Shown here in pieces: positions 19,030-26,771 of a stretch of DNA of 27,201 nt. Source of the DNA: a virus; the IMG/VR virus record IMGVR_UViG_3300036846_001155, positions 1 to 27,201 of that record, one strand, 5' to 3'. The position numbers and the translations under genes are program-made. How positions within the stretch are numbered: the stretch's first letter is position 1; every line of letters begins with the position of its first letter. Below the pieces are notes generated by a model. That model had not been told where the DNA came from. It searched no databases and saw only the letters and a list, made by a program, of their open reading frames with translations.

Positions 19030-20175
19030 ATGCCTACTATTCGCGGCACCGGGCTTCCCCTCACCCTCGGCAAGGCGACCACCAACACCGAGAGCCTTGC
19101 TGCTGGTGCATCGCGGGTTCTGCCGGCGGGTGCCAACGCTGTCCATCTGGGCCAGTACAGCTTCATCCAGTATTTCGACCCGGTGTGGAATGTGAACACC
19201 GCGTCGAATGCTGGGCCGACGGGCGAGTGGAAGACTTGTCCTCGGCCCTGGAACGGCTGGATTTATGTCGAGAGCGACGGCGTCAACCTGCGGGTCGCCA
19301 ACCTGTCAGGGTGCGTGCTGGGTGCAGTGCTGACGGCGGCAGGCAGTGGCTATACCAGCCCGCCACTAGTGACGGCGAGTGCCGGCGGCGCTCAGTTTAG
19401 CGCCATCGTCGGCGGCTTGGTTAACACCTCACAGAGTTTGCCAGCCAACCCAGGCTCCGGCTACACCATTCCTCCGAGGTTGTTGGTCAGTGCTCCGCCG
19501 CCTGGTGGAGTGCAAGCGACTGCCCACACGACGTTGTCGGGAGGCGTAGTCAACACCATCGTCGTGGACAACCAGGGTGCCGGCTATGTCAGCCCGCCCC
19601 TTGCCACCTTCGTGACCGACCCCAACGATACGGGATCGGCGATCAACCCGGCGGGGGCGAGTGTCCAGAACACCCCCAACTCGATGACGTTGAGCCTGAC
19701 GGGTGCCGGGACGATTGCGGCCGTCGTCATGACCAATCCGGGCCTGCCCCAAACGGCGGTGCCGACGTTGGCGTTTGCGGGTGGTGGTGGGACGGCGGCT
19801 GCGGCCACGGCGGTGATGAACTTCTCCGTCACCGGCTACACTGTATCGTCCGGTGGCACCGGCGTCCCGGCGGGCACTGCTCTTATCTCCACCGGCGGCA
19901 TCGTCGCGGTGACCCCGATCCATGTGAACCCAAGCATCGAGGCGGGTCTGATCCTGCCCCGACAAGCCAAGATCGTGCCAGCACTGTCGGGCGGTGCCAT
20001 TGTGCCAAGCGGCACGACGCCGCCGCTCGCCGTTGAGGACTGGGGCATCGGCTTCTCGGCCATCCCCAATCTGGCGATCCTGTCGGGGTCCGGCACGGAG
20101 ACGACCGGCGCGACCGTCGCCGCGACCGTCGGCGGCAACCTCGATATTATCTACATCCAGTCGTTGACGGGTTGA
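19030..20175 (+). CDS. Virion protein with beta-module repeats, probably head-decorating
   Basis: The protein has 381 residues. ATG 19030 has AGGAG eight bases upstream (19017-19021); the longer frame lies inside the capsid gene. Residues 1-93 read as a small beta domain (LGQYSFIQYFDPVWNV, ESDGVNLRVANLSG). Residues about 95-265 hold several modules of the type AAGSGYTSPP, NPGSGYTIPP, NQGAGYVSPP and NPGLPQTAVP, as in the genes at 3591, 21472 and 22416. The end (266-381) is another beta-rich domain with LILPRQAKIVPA. Placement directly after the capsid gene suggests a decoration or capsid-fibre protein. The module repeats may add adhesion surfaces. Confidence 0.7.
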   Translation: MPTIRGTGLPLTLGKATTNTESLAAGASRVLPAGANAVHLGQYSFIQYFDPVWNVNTASNAGPTGEWKTCPRPWNGWIYVESDGVNLRVANLSGCVLGAVLTAAGSGYTSPPLVTASAGGAQFSAIVGGLVNTSQSLPANPGSGYTIPPRLLVSAPPPGGVQATAHTTLSGGVVNTIVVDNQGAGYVSPPLATFVTDPNDTGSAINPAGASVQNTPNSMTLSLTGAGTIAAVVMTNPGLPQTAVPTLAFAGGGGTAAAATAVMNFSVTGYTVSSGGTGVPAGTALISTGGIVAVTPIHVNPSIEAGLILPRQAKIVPALSGGAIVPSGTTPPLAVEDWGIGFSAIPNLAILSGSGTETTGATVAATVGGNLDIIYIQSLTG

Positions 20176-20179
20176 TCCG

Positions 20180-20650
20180 ATGAGAACGCCTGGGATCAGT
20201 GGGACGCTGGCCTTTACCGAGGGGGTCTTCACCGGCCCCTTCTTTGGGCCGTTCGCCGAGGTCGGCGTCAACAGCACGGTGGGCAACATCCCCGGCTCCC
20301 CCCAGGACCTCACCGGGGTGCCGACGGGTGGAGCGAGCCATGTAACCCTACTGTTGAACGGTGCTCAAGTCGGCGGCGTCAACTACACGCTGCCGACTGT
20401 GGCGGCCATCGTGGCGGCGCAAGGGGCACCCTTTGCTCAACAGGACATCATCGGCTGGTGGTATCGGCTGCGTATTGTCAATGTCGGCTCCGGGCAGATC
20501 ATTACGGTGGTGCTGCCGGCAGGTGGCGGCTGGACCTTTACCGGCAGCCTTCTCACCATAGCCAACAACACGTTCCGGGATTTCGTCGTGCAGATCCTCT
20601 CGCCGACGACAGCGAACCTGATCAGCACTGGTGTGGGTACCTACTCGTGA
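20180..20650 (+). CDS. Small structural protein, possible head protein
   Basis: The protein has 156 residues, ATG 20180, without a good ribosome binding site. It starts MRTPGISGTLAFTEGVFTGP and runs as a beta-sandwich (THVTLLLNGAQVGG-type strands, GWWYRLRIVNVGSGQIITV, FTGSLLTIANNTFRDFVVQI) ending STGVGTYS. The 'IANNTFRDFVVQILS' and 'TGVGTYS' strands resemble a beta domain found in phage minor capsid and head fibre proteins, but I cannot name a family. It is located between the decoration-type protein and the adaptor genes. Confidence 0.65.
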   Translation: MRTPGISGTLAFTEGVFTGPFFGPFAEVGVNSTVGNIPGSPQDLTGVPTGGASHVTLLLNGAQVGGVNYTLPTVAAIVAAQGAPFAQQDIIGWWYRLRIVNVGSGQIITVVLPAGGGWTFTGSLLTIANNTFRDFVVQILSPTTANLISTGVGTYS

Positions 20651-20656
20651 GCCGCG

Positions 20657-21472
20657 ATGGCGCTGAATGCCTACCTTAATGCGCTGCAAATACTCCTGCA
20701 CGATCAGGCTGGACTTGCGTATCCGCAGTCGGTCCTGACCGGCTTCATCAACGAAGCACGGCAACAGGTTGCCCTGGAGAGCGAGAGCATCCGGGGCCTC
20801 GGCTCTGTCGACACGGTAGCGAGCCAGTCAGAGTATCTGAATAGCACGGTGGTGCCGCCGGCGTACCCGACGGGCATCGCCAACTTGATCACGCCACGGT
20901 CTATCCAATTCGATCCAGGGCTGGTCTTGGCCGACGGCCGGACCCCACAGGTGACGCTGGTTAAGAGGAACTGGGACTGGTTCAACTTTTATGAGAGCGG
21001 CATGGCGAGGCGGCCACCAGGGCCGCCTAGAGTCTGGGCACCCTTTATAATGGGGACGCCGACGTTGCCTCAAGGCGGCATATCGTCGGGCACAGTGGCC
21101 GGCGGCACCTTTTTCATCAACCAGCCCAATGCCGTCTATACATTGATAATAGATGGGACCTGGGGGCCGGCGAACCTGGAGACGGATGATGACCCGGAGG
21201 CGCTGCCGGGTCCTTTCAATGATGCCGTCCCCCTCTACGGGTTGTACCTGGGCTTTATGGATGCCAGGCTCAACGAGCTGGCCCAACAGGCGTTGCAGGT
21301 CTACGAGCTGTTCATGACCCGGGCGCGCGGCATCGTCACGCCGCTACCGGAGCAGAATGCCTTCCCTGGTGGCCTGAATGCGCGTCGCCTGCCAGGGATG
21401 GCCCCGCCTCAGAGGGGTGCTGGGGCGGGGCCGCCTGCCCAAGGGCAGGGTGGTGGCCAGGGCGGTGGCTAA
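20657..21472 (+). CDS. Head-tail adaptor protein, paralogue 1 (no beta module)
   Basis: The protein has 271 residues, ATG 20657, without a clear ribosome binding site. It begins MALNAYLNALQILLHDQ, then FINEARQQVALESESIRGL, a helical adaptor-type N-terminus parallel to that of the next gene (MQLAEYLQRVQRVLTDQ, YVNEARVFVALEGECCRGL). After this the two diverge, but both have an RVW[AS]P strand and an acidic helix end. The C-terminus here is a Gly/Gln-rich tail (QGQGGGQGGG). It corresponds to the neck adaptor that docks under the portal in podovirus-type virions. Its stop overlaps the next start (TAATG). Two paralogous adaptors in tandem is a notable feature. Confidence 0.75.
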   Translation: MALNAYLNALQILLHDQAGLAYPQSVLTGFINEARQQVALESESIRGLGSVDTVASQSEYLNSTVVPPAYPTGIANLITPRSIQFDPGLVLADGRTPQVTLVKRNWDWFNFYESGMARRPPGPPRVWAPFIMGTPTLPQGGISSGTVAGGTFFINQPNAVYTLIIDGTWGPANLETDDDPEALPGPFNDAVPLYGLYLGFMDARLNELAQQALQVYELFMTRARGIVTPLPEQNAFPGGLNARRLPGMAPPQRGAGAGPPAQGQGGGQGGG

Positions 21473-22416
21473 TGCAGCTGGCCGAGTATCTCCAGAGAGT
21501 CCAGAGGGTGCTGACCGATCAGACCTTTCAGCGCTTCAACATCGACGATCTGGTCCAGTATGTCAACGAGGCGCGGGTCTTTGTCGCCCTTGAAGGTGAG
21601 TGCTGTAGAGGATTGGTCCCTAGCACGGCAGGGATTGGGGATCTCACTCTAACAAATGGGGGGTCTGGGTACACAAGTGTGCCGGAGGTAGTGATCTCGC
21701 CGCCACAACTTGGTACAGCCGCCACCGCCCAGGCCTTTATTGGTGGGGACCAGGTTACCTTCGTGCAACTGTTGACGCCGGGCGACGGCTACTCGACCTT
21801 TAGTACACCGGCGATCAACTTTGTGGGAGGGGGAGGAACAGGGGCGACGGCCACCTTTACGTTGATGCCCTTCGCCCAAGCCATCTTTGGCCAGGAGGTC
21901 TACACTCACCAGAGCCTGAACCCCATACTAAGAGGCAGCGCGGCAAGCCCGGGCCTCAACGAGATTGTCAACATCAGGAACTGCGCCGTCTCGTGGGGAT
22001 CGATGAAGCCGATGATGAGGTACATGACATGGGGCGACTTCCAGGCTTACCTCAGATCATACAACGTCGCTGCGCAGGGCTTCCCCCGTGTGTGGTCACC
22101 CTACCAACTGGGGACCAATGGGAGCTTCTACCTGTGGCCGATCCCGGCCCAGAACGCACAGATGGACCTGGACTGCACCTGCACACCCATCGACCTGGAC
22201 ATGGCCAACAACGAGATATACGACGCCATACCGAGGCCCTTCGACTTGGCTGTCGCGTATAAGGCCGCCGAGATCGCCTGTCTGAGTGAGCCTGACCTGG
22301 CAGGGCGAGCGCCGCAGATGGACGCCCAGTACCAGATGCGGATGAGGTTCGCCTCGATGACGGCCTCTGGAAGAACGATCATACCGGACTACTACAACTC
22401 AGCCGGCATGGCCTGA
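21472..22416 (+). CDS. Head-tail adaptor protein, paralogue 2, with inserted beta modules
   Basis: The protein has 314 residues, ATG 21472, coupled by TAATG. Residues 1-50 match paralogue 1 (see that entry). Residues about 53-133 are an insertion: TNGGSGYTSVPEVVISPP, then a spacer, and TPGDGYSTFSTPAINFVGGG, matching the modules of genes 3591, 19030 and 22416. After this FGQEVYTHQSLN resumes adaptor sequence, comparable to VASQSEYLNS in paralogue 1, and FPRVWSPYQLGTNGSFYLWP, IYDAIPRPFDLAVAYKAAEI complete it. The insertion is thus visible by comparison with the neighbour. It should sit between portal and nozzle. Stop overlaps the next ATG (TGATG). Confidence 0.8.
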   Translation: MQLAEYLQRVQRVLTDQTFQRFNIDDLVQYVNEARVFVALEGECCRGLVPSTAGIGDLTLTNGGSGYTSVPEVVISPPQLGTAATAQAFIGGDQVTFVQLLTPGDGYSTFSTPAINFVGGGGTGATATFTLMPFAQAIFGQEVYTHQSLNPILRGSAASPGLNEIVNIRNCAVSWGSMKPMMRYMTWGDFQAYLRSYNVAAQGFPRVWSPYQLGTNGSFYLWPIPAQNAQMDLDCTCTPIDLDMANNEIYDAIPRPFDLAVAYKAAEIACLSEPDLAGRAPQMDAQYQMRMRFASMTASGRTIIPDYYNSAGMA

Positions 22417-24686
22417 TGGCTCAAGGCCAGCAGGCAGCCAGAGGCGCTGGCCTGGCGACGGGACTGCCCGGCGAACTCGAACTCTTTAGTCCGTTCCCGT
22501 TCAAGGGGATGGAGGTCAAGGGGTCGCCGACGGCGATCGACGATGCCGACTTCGCGTGGCTTGAGAACGTCATGTGGATCGGCAACGGGCAGATGGCCTT
22601 CCTGGCCAGCAGTGCGTCGAGTCCTTTCTACACCAGCACGCCGCTTACCATCGCCACCTACCAGTTCTTTGTCCTAAACGGCAACGAGTTCTTCGTTGTG
22701 TTCCTCAGCGACGGCTCGTCCGTAGAGTTGGACATCCCAGGCGCGGCGGTGATACCGATGGCACCGGCGGGGACCTTTACGCTGGGACCGACGCTGCCGG
22801 TCAGTGCCACGTATGGTGCCAAGTATCTCTGCATCGGGAGCGCCGACAGCTATCACATCTGGGACGGAAGCGTGCTTTATGGGCCGGGGGGCCTGGCACC
22901 ACAGGTCACGGTAACGTCGGCGGGCCAGAATTATACGTCTGCGCCGACGGTGACTATTGTAGGAGGTAGTGGGACGGGGGCGACTGCCTTCTCACAGATC
23001 GTCAACGGCTCGGTGACCAGCATTACCTTGACTAATCCTGGCACCGGCTACGGACCTCATGACGGCGGTTCACTACAAGTGCTGATCACCGGCGGCGGCA
23101 ATGCCGACAGATTGGCGACGGGTGCAGCAGCCATCGGCGGCGGCGGCGTGATCAGCGTGCAGATAGTGGATGGCGGGACGGGCTACACCAACCAACCGAC
23201 AGTGACTTTCTCGGGAGGGGGAGGCTCGGGGGCGACAGCCGTAGCGGCAGGGACCGCCAACAGCATTACCCAGATTACGGTTGTGACCCCAGGCTTGGGA
23301 TACACCTCTGCCCCTACTGTGACCATTGGAGCACCCGCCGGCGGCGGCAACACGGCCACAGGTATTGCGGTCGTCAGCCTCAACGGGATCAACACCGTGA
23401 CGGTGACCGACGGGGGGGCCGGCTACACCAGTACTCCCACCGTCCAGATCACCGATCCCTTTGGGTTTGGCTTCGGGGCAGTGGCGACGGCCAACATGGG
23501 GGCCGGCGTCGTCACCAGTGTGACCGTCATTAATCCAGGGCAGGATTATCATGATGCGGTGGTGACCTTTGTCGGCGGCAACCCCAACGTAGCCACGGCA
23601 ACGGTCGAGCTGATGCCGCAGGGCGGGCAGAACCCGGTCAGTGGGGCGGCCATCCAGGTCTTCAAGAACCGGGTATGGATGGTCAACAACACGTTTCGGT
23701 ATACAAGTGCCGGCGGCGACGTGGCTGACTTCAGCGCTGCTTCGGGCGGCATCATCTCGCAGAACAACGACAACTTCCTGATCTACCACCTGTTGGGGCT
23801 GGCCCAGTCATCGGGGTTTCTTTATGAGTTCGGCGATAGCTCGGTCAATGCCATCAGCAACCCGACCACGACAACGGTGGGGGCGACGAGCACCTCGCCG
23901 GGCGTGACCAGCACCACCTTTACGGTCACCAATGTGGACCCGCAGGTGGGCTGCATTTGGCCGCAGACCATCCAGAACTTCGGTGAAGCGATTATCTTCG
24001 CCAACCCCACCGGCATCTATGGGCTGTATGGGTCCTCGGTAAGAAAGATCAGCACCGACCTCGACGACCTCTTCAACAACCTGCCGGACCAGTCGGGCAT
24101 CCTGCCGACGGCCTGCACAGTTCACCTGTTTGGTATCAAGTGTTATTGTATATCGATGCAGGTGTTCGATCCCTACCAGAACCTGGTGAGGAACCTGCTG
24201 CTGCTGTGGGACGGGTTCAAATGGTTTAGCGCCACCCAGGAACAACTGATGTTGTACCTGGCCACTGTTGGCGTCGGCGGCCAATTCATCGGGTATGGGG
24301 CCGATCACCAACATATCTGGGAGATGTTCTCCAGGCCGAGCGTGACGCTGACCAAGACCATGATCAGCAAGCTCTACGGCGCTACGTCGGCTCTGAAGGC
24401 CAAGCGGGCGATGAGGTTTTATCTGACGGCTGAGCAGCCCATGCAATATGAGGTAGTGCTCCACTCGGAGTTCGGCGATGTGAGCCTGGGGCCGCTGGGC
24501 TATCCCAATCCTGGCGTCATTATGCCTTCGCCGCCAGGTGCGTATGGGAGGAGCTTCGCGGTCCAGTACCAGGATGCACAGGGCGTCTGGGGCCACTATC
24601 TGGGGTGGACATTGACCTCCACGGTGGCGGCGAATAATATCAATTACATGGCTCTTGCGTGGCTCCCCGATGCCCCAGCCTTCTGA
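22416..24686 (+). CDS. Tail nozzle-like protein with inserted beta-module array
   Basis: The protein has 756 residues, ATG 22416. Residues 1-158 and 405-756 together look like the nozzle/stabilisation protein that forms the short tail of podoviruses: DDADFAWLENVMW, ADSYHIWDGSVLYG, then FKNRVWMVNNTFRYTSAG, DVADFSAASGGI, and CYCISMQVFDPYQNLVRN, FKWFSATQEQ. A phage beta-propeller of this kind typically has 'IWDGS...' followed closely by 'FKNRVW'. Here residues about 160-400 (22893-23615) intervene, made of at least five modules (SAGQNYTSAPTVTI, DGGTGYTNQPTVTF, TPGLGYTSAPTVTI, DGGAGYTSTPTVQI, NPGQDYHDAVVTF). The stop overlaps the next gene by 17 bases. The nozzle call is from pattern and gene order. 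Confidence 0.75.
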   Translation: MAQGQQAARGAGLATGLPGELELFSPFPFKGMEVKGSPTAIDDADFAWLENVMWIGNGQMAFLASSASSPFYTSTPLTIATYQFFVLNGNEFFVVFLSDGSSVELDIPGAAVIPMAPAGTFTLGPTLPVSATYGAKYLCIGSADSYHIWDGSVLYGPGGLAPQVTVTSAGQNYTSAPTVTIVGGSGTGATAFSQIVNGSVTSITLTNPGTGYGPHDGGSLQVLITGGGNADRLATGAAAIGGGGVISVQIVDGGTGYTNQPTVTFSGGGGSGATAVAAGTANSITQITVVTPGLGYTSAPTVTIGAPAGGGNTATGIAVVSLNGINTVTVTDGGAGYTSTPTVQITDPFGFGFGAVATANMGAGVVTSVTVINPGQDYHDAVVTFVGGNPNVATATVELMPQGGQNPVSGAAIQVFKNRVWMVNNTFRYTSAGGDVADFSAASGGIISQNNDNFLIYHLLGLAQSSGFLYEFGDSSVNAISNPTTTTVGATSTSPGVTSTTFTVTNVDPQVGCIWPQTIQNFGEAIIFANPTGIYGLYGSSVRKISTDLDDLFNNLPDQSGILPTACTVHLFGIKCYCISMQVFDPYQNLVRNLLLLWDGFKWFSATQEQLMLYLATVGVGGQFIGYGADHQHIWEMFSRPSVTLTKTMISKLYGATSALKAKRAMRFYLTAEQPMQYEVVLHSEFGDVSLGPLGYPNPGVIMPSPPGAYGRSFAVQYQDAQGVWGHYLGWTLTSTVAANNINYMALAWLPDAPAF

Positions 24687-24855
24687 TGATGACGAGATGC
24701 ACGAGTTCCACGGCGAGGTCCTTGCCGAGACGGAGCTTGCCTGGAAGTTCGCCGACGGCCGCAGAGCAGTGTGGCTGCCCAAGAGCCAGTGCGAATGGGA
24801 CGAGCCGACCATGCTGGTCCCCGAGTGGCTGGCCATCAAGACGGGGCTGGCCTGA
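24670..24855 (+). CDS. Conserved-type small protein with WLPKSQ and PEWLA motifs
   Basis: The protein has 61 residues from ATG 24670; a second ATG at 24697 gives a shorter form. Neither has a ribosome binding site; coupling to the previous gene, which it overlaps by 17 bases, is likely. It reads ETELAWKFADGRRAVWLPKSQ, then CEWDEPTMLVPEWLAIKTGLA. The 'T-x-x-A-W-x-F...WLPKS...VPEWLA...KGL' pattern is a small beta protein I associate with phages, of unknown function. The one-base overlap with the next gene (TGATG) completes a coupled chain. Confidence 0.7.
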   Translation: MPQPSDDDEMHEFHGEVLAETELAWKFADGRRAVWLPKSQCEWDEPTMLVPEWLAIKTGLA

Positions 24856-25082
24856 TGGCCGTCCAGGTCTACGATCCCGACCGCATCACACCCATCGAGT
24901 TGGGGTGGAAGCTCCGCGAGGCCGGCTACGACCCCGACAAGCTGACCGAGCTAGGCCAGATCATGGGCATCGACCTGCTGGAGATACTGGCCGGCTGGGC
25001 ACCCGTCCTGGTCAGGGTCCTCAGACCGCAGCGGATGACCTGGTGGGAGTGGCTGAAGAGTTGGTTCAAGAGGAGAAGATGA
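24855..25082 (+). CDS. Hypothetical protein, 75 residues
   Basis: ATG 24855 overlaps the previous TGA. The product is MAVQVYDPDRITPIELGWKL, then helical GYDPDKLTELGQIMGIDLLE, a hydrophobic short stretch ILAGWAPVLVRVL and a Trp-rich, basic end WWEWLKSWFKRRR. The C-terminus looks amphipathic and could bind membrane or nucleic acid. No family. The stop overlaps the next ATG. Confidence 0.65.
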   Translation: MAVQVYDPDRITPIELGWKLREAGYDPDKLTELGQIMGIDLLEILAGWAPVLVRVLRPQRMTWWEWLKSWFKRRR

Positions 25083-25303
25083 TGCCGAGATGGAACAAGC
25101 CCGACGAGGCGGACTGGCCGCAGGGCCACGTTTGCAACGTGACGCCCAATGGGAAGACCTACGAGCAAGGGTCGCAGTCTCCTTTCGCGAATGGCTTTCT
25201 CGGAAGAGGTTGCATGGACACCACGCAGGTGGGGACCAAAACCATCGAGAGGCCGGCGGCCAACACCAACCGCTCGGGGGAGAGCCGGGGAGGAGGCTTC
25301 TGA
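25082..25303 (+). CDS. Hypothetical protein, 73 residues
   Basis: ATG 25082 (alternatively 25079) has AGGAG close upstream. The product (MPRWNKPDEADWPQGHVCNV ... SRGGGF) is hydrophilic with NGKTYEQGSQSPFANGFLGR, low in predicted order. One could call a short beta segment, but no motif. It overlaps the next gene by one base. Confidence 0.55.
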   Translation: MPRWNKPDEADWPQGHVCNVTPNGKTYEQGSQSPFANGFLGRGCMDTTQVGTKTIERPAANTNRSGESRGGGF

Positions 25304-25524
25304 TGGAACAATGGGACGTGCCACCGGAGTGTGAAGGACCGAGCGGCCTAGCCGGCCAGAGTGCTGTACCCGAGGCCGAGTTGCACCGCTTTCATATCGA
25401 GCAGTGGACGCGGACCTTAACGGAGGCCGCCGTTATTCGGGAGGACCCGGAGAAGATGGCAGCGATCCGGGCCTATGTCAGGGAGCGGCGCGACGAGCTT
25501 GCCAACTTGCTCGACAAGCTGTAA
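25303..25524 (+). CDS. Hypothetical helical protein, 73 residues
   Basis: ATG 25303 has AGGAGG (25291-25296) six bases upstream, the best in this stretch, so the longer frame back to 25090 is rejected. It begins MEQWDVPPECEG and then has a long helix RFHIEQWTRTLTEAAVIRED, PEKMAAIRAYVRERRDELA ending NLLDKL. This is a charged helical bundle with possible coiled coil. No family recognised. Seven bases separate its stop from the ATG of the next gene. Confidence 0.65.
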   Translation: MEQWDVPPECEGPSGLAGQSAVPEAELHRFHIEQWTRTLTEAAVIREDPEKMAAIRAYVRERRDELANLLDKL

Positions 25525-25531
25525 GTTGTTG

Positions 25532-26245
25532 ATGAACCTTGCGCCCTCTAATGTGTACCTGCACGTACACGGCTTGGGACCGGGATTGAATGAAGCCCGG
25601 TACATCCGCTCCGGCGGGGCTGTCGTGCAGGACTACCCTGCCGAGAGCGCCAACCCGAGGTGCGAAGGGTGCGGCTCCTCGTTGCCCGTGCCTAGCGCCT
25701 ACTGCCTTTTGGCGACGGGTGCGCTGCGTGTCACTATGGGTGTCCTGTGCCGCAAGTCCGTAGTGAGGGTATGCACAGCATGCCAGCCAGCAAGGCCGCC
25801 GCATCAGCGCTTGGTTGAACTGAGCACAGGCAAAGCACCCCGGGGAGATGGGATGTCTCCCCGGGGCTACCAACTGAACGAGGCTTGGATGACGCTGGTT
25901 GGCATTCTATCAGCAGGCAATACGCCGCAGCAACTGTCGGCGTGGAGCTTTGCACATGCCCGTGACCACGACGACATCGACGCGGCGCTTGCCGCCGCCG
26001 GTTTCCCGCAGCCGACGATCCCGCTTGACCCGCTGCCGGCGCTCGACAACGCCTTCTTTTGGCTGATCAATCACCAGCAGAAACACAATGCGATGAACGC
26101 TGCCTTTGGTCTTACGGGGGACGACTTGACCAAGTACGACTTCACCAACAAGGAAAACCTCGACGCCTTTGTCGGCGTCAATTACTCGGAGCATACCAGC
26201 GTTTACCAGGTGTTCGCGGCGCAGGGCGTCCTCGTCGGTGGATGA
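25532..26245 (+). CDS. Hypothetical protein with helical C-terminal domain, start uncertain
   Basis: The frame from ATG 25532 has 237 residues with no stop, and an internal ATG at 25853 would give 130. The N-terminal half carries CEGCG, then CRKSVVRVCTAC (possible zinc site). The C-terminal half (RDHDDIDAALAAAGFPQPTI, DNAFFWLINHQQKHNAMNAAFG, YDFTNKENLDAF) reads as a real helical domain. The internal ATG has GGGGAG five bases upstream, inside an 11-bp hairpin (25838-25866) that could hide it. So either one protein or two in-frame products are possible. No family is recognised. It overlaps the following gene region by none; the next ATG lies two bases after its TGA. Confidence 0.55.
   Translation: MNLAPSNVYLHVHGLGPGLNEARYIRSGGAVVQDYPAESANPRCEGCGSSLPVPSAYCLLATGALRVTMGVLCRKSVVRVCTACQPARPPHQRLVELSTGKAPRGDGMSPRGYQLNEAWMTLVGILSAGNTPQQLSAWSFAHARDHDDIDAALAAAGFPQPTIPLDPLPALDNAFFWLINHQQKHNAMNAAFGLTGDDLTKYDFTNKENLDAFVGVNYSEHTSVYQVFAAQGVLVGG
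25838..25866 (+). repeat. 11-bp hairpin over an internal ribosome binding site
   Basis: CCCCGGGGAGA (25838-25848), loop TGGGATG, TCTCCCCGGGG (25856-25866). GGGGAG in the left arm and ATG (25853-25855) in the loop form a complete initiation site that the hairpin would hide. Confidence 0.65.
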
Positions 26246-26246
26246 G

Positions 26247-26771
26247 ATGCTTGGTTATAACTATGACATTGAGGCGATCCTAGGTGTGCTGCCCAAGCTA
26301 GAGGAGGCGTGGCAGGAAGAGCGGTGGCGTCAACGGTTGCCTTACACGCCGCACCGGGACAGCGAGACGATATTCTTGAGAAGACAGCCGGGTGACCGGC
26401 CACGGGACGTGCTGCACCAGCTTGAGGTGGTAAACACGCGGCACTGCCAAGGCGTACTGGCCGAGGCGGTTGCGGCTATTGCGCTGCGGGCTGAGGGCCA
26501 ACCGGGCCGGGCGATGTTGGTGCGTCTGGCCCCCGGTGGCCGGGTGACACCCCATGTCGATATTGGGGTCTATGCCAAGGCGACGGAGCGTTATCATTTG
26601 GCGTTGCTGACCAACCCCGGTGCGTGGCTCGCTTGGGGAGAGCGGCGCTGCCATCTGCCGGCGGGTATGATCGGGGCCTTTGACAAGCACACCGAGCACT
26701 CGGCGGGCAATGATGGGGCGGAGGGGCGGGTGCACTTGATTGTCGATGTCTTCCCCGATGATCCGCTGTAG
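26247..26771 (+). CDS. 2-oxoglutarate/Fe(II) oxygenase, aspartyl/asparaginyl beta-hydroxylase type
   Basis: The protein has 174 residues from ATG 26247. The double-stranded beta helix motif is complete: RLAPGGRVTPHVDIGVYAK with His103-x-Asp105, RYHLALLTN (Arg115), GAFDKHTEHSAGNDG with His151 as distal iron ligand, and RVHLIVDVF with Arg161 for 2-oxoglutarate. This order is that of the Asp/Asn beta-hydroxylase family, which hydroxylates protein side chains. Such enzymes occur in some phages and could modify a phage virion or host protein. It lies in the late region, just after the structural genes, and before a GNAT gene that starts inside its end. Confidence 0.85.
   Translation: MLGYNYDIEAILGVLPKLEEAWQEERWRQRLPYTPHRDSETIFLRRQPGDRPRDVLHQLEVVNTRHCQGVLAEAVAAIALRAEGQPGRAMLVRLAPGGRVTPHVDIGVYAKATERYHLALLTNPGAWLAWGERRCHLPAGMIGAFDKHTEHSAGNDGAEGRVHLIVDVFPDDPL

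Noticed and set aside
19429-20313. Leftward 294-residue frame
   Set aside because: Antisense shadow of the beta-module protein, Arg-rich without motifs.
23808-24839. Leftward 343-residue frame over the nozzle gene end
   Set aside because: Antisense shadow; Arg/Pro/His-rich with no domain, and the + strand protein is well supported.
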